Source: Luzula sylvatica (lineage: Eukaryota > Streptophyta > Magnoliopsida > Poales > Juncaceae). Taken from it: a stretch of 64,000 nt of DNA. Each line of letters begins with the position of its first letter. The stretch's first letter is position 1. Below, piece after piece: positions 20,855 to 31,010 of the stretch. A program made the position numbers and the translations under genes. The notes below the pieces were generated by a model. That model was not told the DNA's origin, searched no databases, and was given only the letters and a program-made list of their open reading frames with translations. The stretch is from positions 32,657,314 through 32,721,313 of the forward strand of contig OX326958.1 of assembly GCA_946800325.1 (NCBI GenBank), written 5' to 3'.

Positions 20855-20940
20855 TTCGGATCCAGCTGTACGTAATCCCAACGTTCGAATTTTCGAATCT
20901 CATTCGACCGTTGCAGAAATTCGGATCCAGCTGTAAACGG
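20855..20940. promoter_or_regulatory. Direct-repeat motif in the divergent spacer
   Basis: TTCGGATCCAGCTGTA occurs twice about 70 bp apart, between the two divergent gene fragments, with AACGTTCGAATTTTCGAA between them. It could be a regulatory repeat of a bidirectional promoter or a small duplication. Function is not shown. Confidence 0.35.
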
Positions 20941-21153
20941 AATTAATTGGCTTCGCTTCTTGTAGATTTATTTTGTGTTAGTATTTCAATAAGTACTGAC
21001 GACGAGTCTGAGCCTCCTAATCGAAATGATTCGAAATCAGGTTCATTAAATTAAATAGCGTTGGAATTAAACCGGTGCCGATTTAGTTGCATAAATATCC
21101 CTGTAATAACCTAATTATGTTATAAACAGGTGAGACAAAAGATCTGGTGTAGA

Positions 21154-22355
21154 ATGACTGGAAGACCTTTCGCTGACGAGGAGAAAGTGATATCTTTTCA
21201 AATCGAGAATAAACTGGTACCGTTTTCTTGCATTTATTTGATGTGAAAATCTATTCATGTGAAGTTAATTTTTTTATCTTTGATAATATACTTTGCGCTT
21301 TAATTTCGTGATTGATAAGTTTTTTTTTTTATTTTGATCCTGTTATTTTAGGCGTCTTATAACCGGGCCATTGTAATTGCGGAGAGGGCTAAAGATGTGT
21401 GAGCCCTTCTTGTTATTAATCATTGAGAATTTACAAAAAGACCCCTTCATTATAAGGAATTAGTTGCAAAGAAGCCCCACCCCCAATATCAAAATCTCAA
21501 AAATGAAGGGGGTTTTCTTCAATTTCCAATAACACAGGGGATCATTTGCAAATATTGATTTTGATTTATTTTTGATTCACTATTCTCTTATTTATCAGTT
21601 AGCATTACCACTAAATTGTGTATCGTGGTTTTGTATGATAGGTTGTTGAAATTACCGTGTTCTTGAGCAATTTTGCGGTGATACAACCTGCGGTTACTGG
21701 TGGTACTGCCGGTACGACTGGTACGGAGAATAAACTGGCACATGCTTTCGACTGCCTGATCAAAGATTGGGTATTGAAAAAGGATATGGCTCCAATTAGG
21801 ACAATAAGAGGGTTCGATCAGAAAATGGCATGACTTTTATTACAAAAAAATCCTTCGCTACAGTGAAGGTATTACTTAATCGTCATTGTAATATTAATTT
21901 TGTAATAGTAATATTACTCACATACCAATTCTCAGAAGAAGAAAAGTTTCAAATTTGGACAAATCATTCAAATTATAGAACATAAACCTTCTACGCAATC
22001 CCCAAAATTGGTACAGAAAAGAACATGTGTTGGTACGACTGGTACAAAATCCAAAAGAATAGCTATTAGGGAATTTTTCATATTTACCCCTGCAAAATCT
22101 CAAAATTAATGATTTATTTTTTTGGTTATTTAGGATGCGATATTTCGAGTTATGGCTGCGATATTTAGGAAAGTGATAGCGTCGGTACCAAAATATAAGA
22201 AATCTCGATACAATCCATCTTCATACCGCAGCCGAGTTTTCCATGTACGTATTCCCTTAACTTTTTCTAAATATTTTTCTGTTTGTTATGCACTGGTATT
22301 ATGCAAAGAGATCCATGAAGTTTTGTAATTAAATTGTTTGTTTGTGTAGGTGTGA
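21154..22355 (+). pseudogene. Gene fragment A, multi-exon remnant of unknown function (C1 copy)
   Basis: Candidate exons with GT-AG borders are 21,154-21,216 (MTGRPFADEEKVISFQIENK), 21,352-21,396 (ASYNRAIVIAERAKD), 21,642-21,833 (VVEITVFLSNFAVIQPAV..., then a TGA) and 22,134-22,244 (DAIFRVMAAIFRKVIASVPK...). A last acceptor at 22,347-22,349 is followed by GTGTGA. Phases join cleanly for the first three. The third exon runs into a stop, unless it is frameshifted into ENGMTFITKKSFATVK before a donor at 21,869. So this is probably a decayed copy. I do not recognise the protein. Confidence 0.45.
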
Positions 22356-23524
22356 TGCCGAAGAACTCAAGGCGTCACTGTGGAGAAATGAGTCTCGAGG
22401 AGATAAAATCATCATAAAATTCTTTTTTAAATAATATTTTATGTATACTCACGATTATTTTCTTTTTTCTAAATTCCACAGACTAGCATAGGGATAATAT
22501 GATATTTAAAATTTTGAGAAGGGTAAATACAATACTTCTAAGAGGGTTCATTTGACATTTCAGACTTTTGAGCAATATTTCTTTATTAGTCGATACCATC
22601 ATTAGCATCATTGATTCATTCATCTTTCTAATTATTATAGTCTTAATAGCTAACATAATTCTTGGAAGCATATTATCGAACACCTTAAATGCATGGAGCA
22701 ATAGTAAATTAAAATAGTGAAAATTATTATATATTTTTTGTTTTTTATGTAATATTGTTAATAGATGCATACTAAGTACAGGGAGTGTTAGTTTAGTTTT
22801 ATTTATGTTGTATATTGTATTATTAATTATTAATGTAGATGTGTATTGGGTGGTCTGTAGAATGATATGTTAATTGGCGCGGTCTTTAATGGGCTTCTTT
22901 AATGGGCTTCCGAAATGAATGTGTTGGTAGATTATGCGTTAATTACTAAAGTGTCCATTAATATATTTTGTGGAAAATAAAGAAAGATATTTATGAGTTA
23001 CTATTAATTAAACTGCATTTCGCAAATCAATATTTATTGATTAGTGAGAAACCATATATAGATCAAGTTACATTTCCCCAAATCATTGATTAAATGATCA
23101 ATTAACACATGATATATAGTTACTATTAATTAACACATGATATATACGTAACATATTAATTAATTAGGGCAATTTTGTGGTACATCTTTTTAAAAAAATA
23201 TTTCGGATATTTCTTACAATAGATAGATCTTTATTGCTTATGTGAATGGTGATTTAAAAACGATGTATCACCCAATTGAATTAAAAAAAAAATGATGTAT
23301 CATAGAATCACCCAATTGATTTATATGTTAATTATATGGCATGTATTAATTAATTATGTACCATGTACATAATTAACATAGTAATTACTTATGTTTAATA
23401 TTATATAGTGTCTATCTTGTTGAAATGTCATGACAAAGTATTTGTTCATAAAAAAGTATCACAGATCTAAAAAATATCTCACACTTCTAATAAAATGTAT
23501 ATTGTACTTCTACAAATACATATT
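22257..23524 (+). repeat. Segment A, C1 copy with intact (empty) insertion sites
   Basis: This copy lacks both L insertions. TTA at 22,257-22,259 is the uninterrupted Harbinger-like target, and ATACATATT at 23,516-23,524 is the uninterrupted Mutator-like target. It begins in the last intron of gene fragment A and otherwise holds AT-rich non-coding DNA. Confidence 0.88.
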
Positions 23525-23530
23525 TAAGAT

Positions 23531-23532
<2 letters not shown>

Positions 23533-23587
<55 letters not shown>
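23533..23587. repeat. (TA)n microsatellite, C1 copy
   Basis: A TA run after TTTAAGATGG, abutting the terminus of the second Mutator-like element. Confidence 0.95.
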
Positions 23588-23594
<7 letters not shown>

Positions 23595-24218
23595 GCTAAC
23601 GTACTATATTAAGTAAATTACCTAGCGTACTTAGCGGGTCTGAGCCGTCGGATTTAGATCGAGATGCACTTTGATGAAATATGATGATAGACGAGAAATT
23701 AAGTATTACCTCCGTTTGCATCTCTTTCCTCTTCACAGCGATTAAAAAGAATCTTCAAATATTTCCATGGTGAGTGCTCTCTCTTTTCTCTCTACCTTCA
23801 ATTACCTCACTGATGGCTCGCCTCTATTTCTCTGCCTGAAACTCGACCTCCATGGTTCTAGTGCTTTTCCTGAAGGGATCTGCATCTTGCCGCTCCCCTC
23901 GTTCTTCCTATGTCCTCTTTTCTAGGTGCCGAAACCCTAACTTTTTTATCTCGTGATTCTGTCGTAAATATCTAGAGTTCGACCCCTCTCTTGCTTCTTC
24001 CAGATTCGATAGAGAACCAAATGTCAACGAACCCAATTTTGTGTAAAAAGGTGAAATCTTATTTTATTTCATTTGTTTCTTCAAAGGGTGATTCTTTCAA
24101 TTCGTTTTTGCTTTGATTCGCATAAATTGATCAATGATTGTCTTTTAGAGATCAATGATTGCCTTGTAGATTGATTGTTTTTCAGATTTCATTGCTTGTC
24201 GCTGCTTCTAGAGATCAA

Positions 24219-25100
24219 TTGTCCATTATAGACTTTATTTCGGTTGAATTTCTTTAAAGGATATAAAATAAAAAATCAATGAGCAATTCAATTTGTGCAA
24301 CTAAAATCTGCAATTATCACATTTACCCCTGAAATTTCCAAATTTTCATTTTGTTAACATTATGGTTGGTATTTTTATGCACGAGTCCTTGAAAATCCCA
24401 AACTAGACATGTAAAATCATCAATAAAACTATAAATTATCAAATTAACTGAAAATCATTCATACAACTCTTCATCATCAAATTAAAACGAAAATCATTTA
24501 TACAACTCTAAATCATCAAATATGTATTTTTCAAATAAGTCCAAAAAAATCCTAAAATTACATAAAATTCAGAAAATATAAAAAAGGAATTCAACAAAAC
24601 CCTAATTGAGCGCATATTCATCAATATCATAGCATCATGTCGCTCCTATAATTGCAAGTTTCATCTTTTCCATCGAGCTTATTTTTGTACGAATAGACAT
24701 AAAAAACAATTATTATAAAGATTGAAGCTTCTCTCTTCTTGAATATTCTGCATTGTCGCATTTTCTTGGGAGCCTCTTCAGAATGGTCAAAATGAGCCAC
24801 CTAATGTATATTTCGAAGCATCCAATTAAATTAATATAAAATTTCGATCGAGTTATTAGAATATAAAATGACTGAAATGAATTTAAAAGGGTTGGCATTA
24901 GCATCAGAGCATCAAAAGTCGAGGTCATATCCTTCGTCCTGTAAATTCTTTACTAATATCATATGGTAAGAAATTGTTAATACAATATAATTACAAGGGC
25001 TAAAATGCAAAATAAAAATGAGAAATAATACAAATCAAGGATTGAGCCCTTGTTAAGTTTATAGTATGCATTACAGCGGAAGTGCGATAAAACCAGTCAT
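24219..25100. other. Interior of the second Mutator-like element, no gene seen
   Basis: AT-rich DNA with repeated CATCAAAT/AAAATCAT words near 24.4-24.5 kb. No coding frame longer than about 70 codons and no recognisable domain. Confidence 0.5.
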
Positions 25101-25101
25101 A

Positions 25102-25350
25102 TCCTTTTCAAAACTGGTGAAATTGGCCTTACAAAATTCAAACTTGTTAATTTAGAAAGAACTTCTAACACTCATTGTTTCAATTTTGATTCGATAAGAA
25201 GTTTAACAACTATATTTAATTCTGTTATATCCTTTTCAAAATTGGTAAAATTATCCTTACAAAACCCAGACTTGTTAAGTTAAAAAGAAGTTCTAACAAT
25301 CAATTGATTCAATTGTGATTTGATAAGAAGTTTAACAACTATAATTAATT
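25102..25350 (+). repeat. Approximately 123-bp tandem duplication
   Basis: Two units share TATCCTTTTCAAAA, CCTTACAAAA, CTTGTTAA and GATAAGAAGTTTAACAAC. They have diverged by roughly 15-20%, so the duplication is old. Confidence 0.8.
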
Positions 25351-25895
25351 CAAATTCCTTTAAAGAAGAATTTATGGTACCTCGTGAGGGCTAGTTTGAC
25401 TCAAAGCAAAACAGGAGCAATCAAAGCAGATCTGTAAAAGTGTAAAAGTGAACGAGTCAGGAAACAAATAATCAAAGCAAAACAGGAGCAATCTAGGAAA
25501 GAGGTAATAAAAGCTTGTTTTGAAGTTTTATCTTTAAAAAGAAATTGTCAATCTGGGCGAGCTCCTCGAAGACCTTCATCTTTGGTGTGTACGCTATTGT
25601 CTCACAGAAGGAACGAGCAATCTAGGACGAATCTCTCGATCCCTAGCAGTAGGGAGGAGCAATCAAAACTGGAGCGGGTTTCCCTCAAAGGAAAAACCTT
25701 GGCGAGCAGCCATGGAAATTTTGGAGAAAGGAGATGGGAGGTAATATTTGGAAAGAAGAGATGTTAGGTCACGCCTGAATAAACACTCCGTTTCCGTCTA
25801 TCAACGATCTCACCAGAGCGGGTAAGCAAACTTAATCCAACGGTTTAGAGGGTTTAAGTACATTTAACAATTTACTTAATTCAGTACTATAGCTT

Positions 25896-25942
25896 TTCTC
25901 TCTCTCTCTCTGTATATATGTATATATATATATATATATAGG
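25896..25942. repeat. (CT)n-(TA)n compound microsatellite
   Basis: A CT run followed by TA repeats interrupted by GTATATATG, at the right border of the second Mutator-like element. Immediately after it, GAAAAGCTATAGC again resembles that element's terminus and the sequence at 6785. Confidence 0.9.
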
Positions 25943-26302
25943 GAAAGAAAAGCTATAGCTTAAGAAAATCTCTGCTGCCATATACTACTAGTATATCAAT
26001 AACAAAATACTCCGTTACATGAAAAATATATATTATAATGAAAAAAACCCATAGATCAAAAGTTTATCTTATTTGCTTTTAAATTTAATACATATGAATT
26101 CACTTATACTGTTGTTTTGAAAAATTGTTAAACGTCAACAAAAAAAATGTCTCTTCTATTTGTGCCCTCACTAAACAAAAAATTAGATTAACAGCAAAGA
26201 ATTTACTAGTAAATATGAATTAATAGAAAAAATAAAATCTCATGGGAAACTGCCTACGTGGCATCATCCCGTCGGTTCAAATATGCAGGTTTCATGAGTA
26301 AA

Positions 26303-26330
26303 CTAGCTTTATCTCCGCGCAATTGCGCGG
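26303..26330 (-). mobile_element. Helitron-like 3' terminus (minus strand), CTAG end
   Basis: On the minus strand a perfect 16-nt palindrome CCGCGCAATTGCGCGG (26,315-26,330) lies 8 nt before CTAG (26,303-26,306), and the base outside is A on the plus strand, so the insertion would be between A and T. A GC hairpin followed by CTRR is the Helitron 3' signature. The 5' TC end and a Rep/helicase gene are not identified, so it is a non-autonomous or fragmentary copy. Confidence 0.5.
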
Positions 26331-26559
26331 GATGTTTTTTATATAATTATTTAAATAGAATTAACGCTTATGCGAATTAACGCGCATGCGTTTGAACTAA
26401 ATTAATCTAATCATGACATATTTGCAAATATCATGATGTCATTAGATGCATAAGTTTCACGAAATTAGTCTATCACTGATATTATTTTCTAATATAATTT
26501 ATATAAATAGCATTTATTCAGGTGCTTCTAAAATCGATTAATATAATCAGGACATATTC

Positions 26560-27005
26560 GCAAATTTTAATATGTATGTAAAATAGGAAAAAATAACCAA
26601 ATGTAAAAAATGACCAAAATGTAAAATAAGGAAAAAGTATCAAAATGTAAAAAAGGATCGAAATGTAAGTAAAAAAGGACCAAAATATAAATAAAAAGGA
26701 CCAAAATGTAAATTAAAACTAAAAAGGACCAAAATATAAATAAAAAGGATCAAAATGTAAATTAAAAAATGTAAAATAGGACCGAAATGTAAATAATAAA
26801 GGACCAAAATATAAATAAAAAGGACAAAAATGTAAATTAAAACTAAAAAACACCAAAATGTAAATCAAAGGACCAAAATAATAATTAAAAAATATAGAAA
26901 GGACCGAAATGTAAATAAAAAAGGATCAAAAAATAAATAAAAATAAAAATCTAAAGTAAAACTAAAAAGAACCAAAATTTAAATAAAAAGGACCAAAATG
27001 TAAAT
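26560..27005 (+). repeat. Degenerate minisatellite, AGGACCAAAATGTAAATAAA-type units
   Basis: Around 20 imperfect units of about 20-25 bp, sharing GGACC(A/G)AAAT(G/A)TAAAT. The array lies inside the Helitron-like interval. Similar words (ACCAAAATGTAAATAAAAAG) occur inverted at about 17,190-17,235, outside any recognised element. Confidence 0.8.
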
Positions 27006-27084
27006 TAAAAAATATTTTTTTTACACAAAAATTCTTGATGACGCGGAGGCTTAGAATTGCAAGAAATTTGTTACTTTATACATA

Positions 27085-27112
27085 TTAGAAAAATAACCCG
27101 CGCTTCGCTGCG
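27085..27112 (-). mobile_element. Second Helitron-like 3' terminus (minus strand), CTAA end
   Basis: On the minus strand CGCAGCGAAGCGCG (27,099-27,112) can pair as a hairpin with one bulge; it is followed after about 10 nt by CTAA (27,085-27,088), with A outside on the plus strand. This parallels the terminus at 26,303 and suggests nested or neighbouring Helitron-like elements of related families. The element body would extend to the right. Confidence 0.4.
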
Positions 27113-27486
27113 AATTTTTTGATTTGGTTATTTATACAATCTTTTTGTACTTTCTTTTCTTTATGATTCGTTATTTTTGTCTTGATAGTCAAAATAAGAC
27201 ATAATAGAAATTTAGTTTCTTAGCAAAGAAATTTATAATTATTGTTTAGCACAAATATAATGTAACAGAGAAGTTTCCTCTGTATTATTTGTTATCTATC
27301 AAAATAATTAACATGGACATAATTAATTATCATCAAAGCAAAATACTACCATACTAAAATACAATATACCAAATTACAAGTGCCAATTCCAGATCTTTTT
27401 CTTGTTCATGCGAGTAAATTGCACAATATAATGTAATTATTTGTCTCAGACCGAAAAAGTAAATAGGCTTCCCCTAGGGGTACAAT

Positions 27487-27496
27487 TAGGGGTGTC
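27487..27496 (+). mobile_element. hAT-like terminus split by the copia element (left piece)
   Basis: TAGGGGTGTC sits left of the retrotransposon. Reading across the copia insertion it continues at 36,070 as AACGGTTCGGATACGG. TAGGGGTGTCAACGG is a common plant hAT terminus, and the right piece (36,070-36,235) is dense in CGGATACGG words, as subterminal hAT DNA often is. The second terminus and an 8-bp duplication were not found. Confidence 0.5.
27492..27496 (+). repeat. Left 5-bp target-site duplication of the copia element
   Basis: GTGTC here and at 36,065-36,069 flanks the complete element exactly. Confidence 0.92.
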
Positions 27497-28590
27497 TGAA
27501 GGAAATACAGTTTTGGATCATCGCTAAAATGGTACGTAGGACAAACGAACGTACGCGTTCGTGGGCATACGAAACAGATTAGTAAAACTGGTATAACTTT
27601 CAGTAGGAAACTCCGATTTGAATAGTTCAAATTGGGTTAGTTAGATAATGAGATTATCTAGAACTTTCATGTTGTAATATATTTCATTTGAGCGAAGTAT
27701 CAGTATCGTTCTAATGAAATACCGAAAGGGTGCGACAGTTTGACATACAGTCAGTAAAACGGCCGTAACTTTCGGGTCCAAACTCCAATTGGGCTGGGCC
27801 AAATTGGGTTGGAAAGATAATTAGATTATCTACAACTTTTGTAAATGTTCAAAGTCGGTTGGAACGATTTAATATTTTCGTTCTGACAGATTACTGAAAG
27901 GGTGTATGCAGTTTTCTGTTTGAAAAGGTGTATAGAAGATATACATACCTTTTGGCCCATCCTTATCCTATGGAGTATATATAGGATGTTTCTCTCTCTC
28001 TCATCAGTCCAACCAGTTGAATAATTAGATTAGTTCAACCAGAAAATTAATGGAGTTAATTTAGAATTAATCCAGAAATTAAGAGACTCTAATCACTTGA
28101 TGAAAGAGTGCGAAGAGATTGAGAGAGAAGGAGAAAAGAATTTTCTCCGTCTAGAGAATCGAAATGCAATCATGCAAGTTCGCCGGTGCATCGTCTAGGC
28201 AGGTGCATCCGCGACCGAGGTGCTACGACTCACGGTGGATACGGGTAGAGGAGCGACACATGTGGCTCTTCGTTGTGATCAAACCGGAGAAGTAATCGAG
28301 TAACGGGCTGTGGAATCATGCGGGCATGGAACGCACGAAGACAACCCGAGGCGTGTCGAAACGGTGGGAGACGTGCGGTATGGGACGTACGGGCTAGTCA
28401 CCAACGTGACACCGAAGGAAATAGAAGGCGGCGATCAACCCTTCGTGTGCCATCAATTTGGCACTGGTATGAATCTGTCCTTCTATTCGCATCGTACCCT
28501 CGAAGTCGTGGCGTGATTTCGGGAATCGGGGAATCGAACCGGGCCTACATATCCGCTGCGCGGGTCCGGGGTCGAGGATATTCCCCAACA
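27497..28590 (+). repeat. 5' LTR
   Basis: TGAAGGAAATACAG to TTCCCCAACA, 1,094 bp. It contains two diverged sub-units of about 160-170 bp (about 27,580-27,745 and 27,750-27,910), a TATA box, a CT run and a GC-richer R/U5 part. Frames of 60-120 codons near 28.3-28.7 kb lie in the LTR on both strands and have no recognised domain. Confidence 0.95.
27976..27983 (+). promoter_or_regulatory. TATA box of the 5' LTR promoter
   Basis: TATATATA precedes GGATGTTTCTCTCTC, a pyrimidine-rich start-site context. In the 3' LTR the equivalent is at 35,450-35,458. It would mark the U3/R boundary shortly downstream; this is inferred from position. Confidence 0.6.
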
Positions 28591-28591
28591 G

Positions 28592-28603
28592 TGGTATCAG
28601 AGC
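28592..28603 (+). promoter_or_regulatory. Primer-binding site, initiator-Met tRNA
   Basis: TGGTATCAGAGC lies one base after the 5' LTR. It is complementary to the 3' end of plant tRNA-iMet, the standard copia minus-strand primer. Confidence 0.95.
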
Positions 28604-28859
28604 GATCGCCATCGATTCGAGGGTCGAATCATAGTCGTATATTAGATATACGCACGGGTTATCAAAGTTCGTACCCGTTTGCATGATGTTACATATAGAG
28701 AAAGTCAAATTCCGTTAAAATCACAAGTGGAATTCGCTAGGGATCGATCAAAAGTTGATTGAGAGTATCTAGGAATGATCGTGAAAAAGTTTCATGATTT
28801 ATCGTTTTGGAAACGAGCGAAAACGGACGAAACGGCAAAATCTGCAGAAAGTTAGAATA

Positions 28860-29420
28860 CGAAACAGTGAGTAAAACTAAGATAATTTTCAGTGGAAAAC
28901 TCCAAATGGATTGGATCAAATTGGCTTAGTTAGATAATGAGATTATCTATGACTTTGATACATAAAGTTTTTCCATTTGAACGAATTATCAGTGTCGTGT
29001 TTATGGAATACTGAAAGGGTGCGACTGTTTGACATACAGAGACTAAAACGTCCGTATATGTCGCATCGAAACTCCAATTGAGTCCAATCCAATTGGGTTA
29101 ATTAGATAATAAGATTATCTAGAACTTTCGGTCACGTTCAAAGTCGGTTGGAACAATTTAATATTTTTGTTTCAACAGAATACTGAAAAGGTGTCTGTAG
29201 TTTTCTGGTTGAAAAGGTGTATATTGGATATACTTACCTTTTCGTTTGTTCGTATTTTACTAAAACTGGTATAACTTTCAGTAGAAAATTCCGATTTGAA
29301 TGGTTCAAATTGTTTTAGTTAGATAATTAGATTATCTAGAATTTTCATGTTGTAATATATTTTATTTGAGCGAAGTATTAGTGTCGTTCTAATGAAATAA
29401 CGAAAGGGTGCAGAAAAACA
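28860..29420 (+). repeat. Leader repeats homologous to LTR sub-units
   Basis: Three diverged units (about 28,860-29,030, 29,035-29,200 and 29,250-29,410) share TATAACTTTCAGTAG, GATAATGAGATTATCTA and GAAAGGGTGC words with the two sub-units in each LTR and in the old LTR at 11,557. A short GC-rich stretch follows (29,425-29,540). Gag coding is expected in this general area but none is recognisable. Confidence 0.8.
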
Positions 29421-29540
29421 GTTTTTCTGCCGCCCCGGGGGCAGTTTTTGGCACCCCGGACGCGTCCCGGGCGAGGTTTTCTCGCGTCCCACGGCCCCTG
29501 CGTTACAACGGATGGGGCAGTCCGTTATAACGGACCCTTC

Positions 29541-31010
29541 TCTGGATGCTGTTTTTGTTTTCGCGATAACTTTGGCTACGAAGCTCGGAATTTTGAGTTC
29601 TTTATATCGATTTGATCGGCATCAATCATACTAGCATATAATTAGATAATTATTTAGAATAATTAGACTCCCAAATAAAATCATATGCATATTGAAAATC
29701 TTGTGATAGTGATATAATATGATTATGTCACGAATTTAGAAACATGCAATGGCATGATCCCTCATAATATTTAAGTCATGGAAATGCCTTCCATATCCAC
29801 AACCATCGAGATTGATATGACATAGTGCGTGGTTTCAGGCCATAGTCGGGCACGTACTATTGTATATATTGGTGCGGGTGGTAAGCGTTAATTGGGGACT
29901 CACGTGGTTTCAGGCCATAGTCGGGCACGTGAGTAGTTCAATTGAACGATACGATGGATATGGTTATGACTTAACCGTCCAAGCCAATCCGATTGGAGTT
30001 CGGGGCATAGATAGAATGCACACACGGAACATGGATTGTATTGGATATGATTCGTCACCGAAATTCTATAAAGGAACGAGAGTCGTATTGGATACGATTG
30101 GATTTAATCCTACCTAAAATATCGAGATCTCATTTGTCGGCCATAGTCACTTATGGGAGGATCGTAAAATATGGGTCTTGAGTGTTATGGACTTGGAGTC
30201 CCGTATCGGTATGAGGGTTATCGATTCGATAAAATAACACTATCATATATTCATCATATAAGCATATAGATTAAGTACGCACGGTTATGAGTTAATCTTC
30301 ATCATCCGTTTAGAATTATGTTTTCAAGCAACACCAAATATATTGATGAGATCGATATGATAGATGGCTTTTGGGCCGGAATTACCGTTATTAACCTTGA
30401 TAGTCAAAGAATAGTTCTTAGACTTAAAGGAACGTGTTGGACACGGAAATGGTAGATTCGGGGCTCGAGGCATTGGCTTTAGAGAAAGCCGGGTTCGATA
30501 AACTTTAAGAAGGAATCGAACGATATTACGTGCCTTGTGGTGGCATGTATAGACGCATATTCTCAAAATTGTTTTGAGAATTCGGGTGTATATGAAAGTA
30601 AAACACAGCGCTCATGAAATAGTTTCAAGAGCTAGAGCGCGTTGAATGATTCAATGCGGCTCAAAGAGTAGGTTAATTTTGAGACGCCTTATGGGTCTTG
30701 GATTAACACTCGTGTGTTGATGGTACGAGATTTGATCGTCGTGACCGAATATCATATGCATTCGATAGATAAGTCGATCCCGAAATTGCATGAGATGCGA
30801 TTTAAATTTGAATTGGAGATTCTCGGAGTATCCGAGGAATCCAATGCATATAGATGCGTGGATGTCCTTGTAATTCAAAAGCGGGATCGAAAGAAATGTA
30901 TGTCTAAGGGTATTTTGGGAAAATGTTTTCCAAAATGGAGAGTTCGGACAAGGAGTTGTCCAAACTAATGACTCAAAGAATGGTGAAATCCGAGGAGGAT
31001 TAAACCAAGA
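29541..31010 (+). other. Element interior where gag would lie, not recognisable
   Basis: It includes a doubled GTGGTTTCAGGCCATAGTCG (near 29,830 and 29,903). Frames are short and no zinc knuckle or protease motif is seen. Either gag/PR was replaced by other DNA or it has decayed beyond recognition by eye. Confidence 0.5.

Larger units (their letters stand above)
18415..23905 (+). repeat. C1: inverted-repeat partner of 40,884-46,130
   Basis: About 5.5 kb whose reverse complement is near-identical to 40,884-46,130 except for indels (shorter GC array in C2; a 31-bp gap around the CCTGAA word; different TA-run lengths). It contains the GC array, two small tandem repeats, gene fragment B (minus), gene fragment A (plus), segment A and the start of the second Mutator-like element. 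The partner breakpoint is at CCGCTCCC (about 23,905). Confidence 0.9.
23589..25899. mobile_element. Second Mutator-like element with long terminal inverted repeats, about 2.3 kb
   Basis: The left end AGAAAAGCTAACGTACT and the inverse of the right end (AGAAAAGCTATAGTACT) align for about 65 bp (AATTAAGTAAATT, GTACTTA, GCCGTCGGA versus ACCGTTGGA). Weaker similarity extends to about 200 bp (TATTACCTCC, ATTTCCATGG). Long, decayed TIRs suggest a Mutator-like element. Target duplications are hidden in the flanking TA/CT runs. The interior (24.2-25.5 kb) has no transposase. The terminal part recurs in R (40,884-41,161, truncated), and L has lost the outermost 190 bp. Confidence 0.55.

Noticed and set aside
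21154..21833. Gene fragment A as an Alba-family or RNA polymerase omega-like protein
   Set aside because: The short helical block NRAIVIAERAKD is superficially similar, but no diagnostic motif of either family is present, so I left it unnamed.
28310..28708. Frames of 60-122 codons near the primer-binding site, repeated at 35.78-36.1 kb
   Set aside because: They lie within the copia LTRs, on both strands, with no recognisable domain; they are explained by the GC-richer R/U5 sequence.
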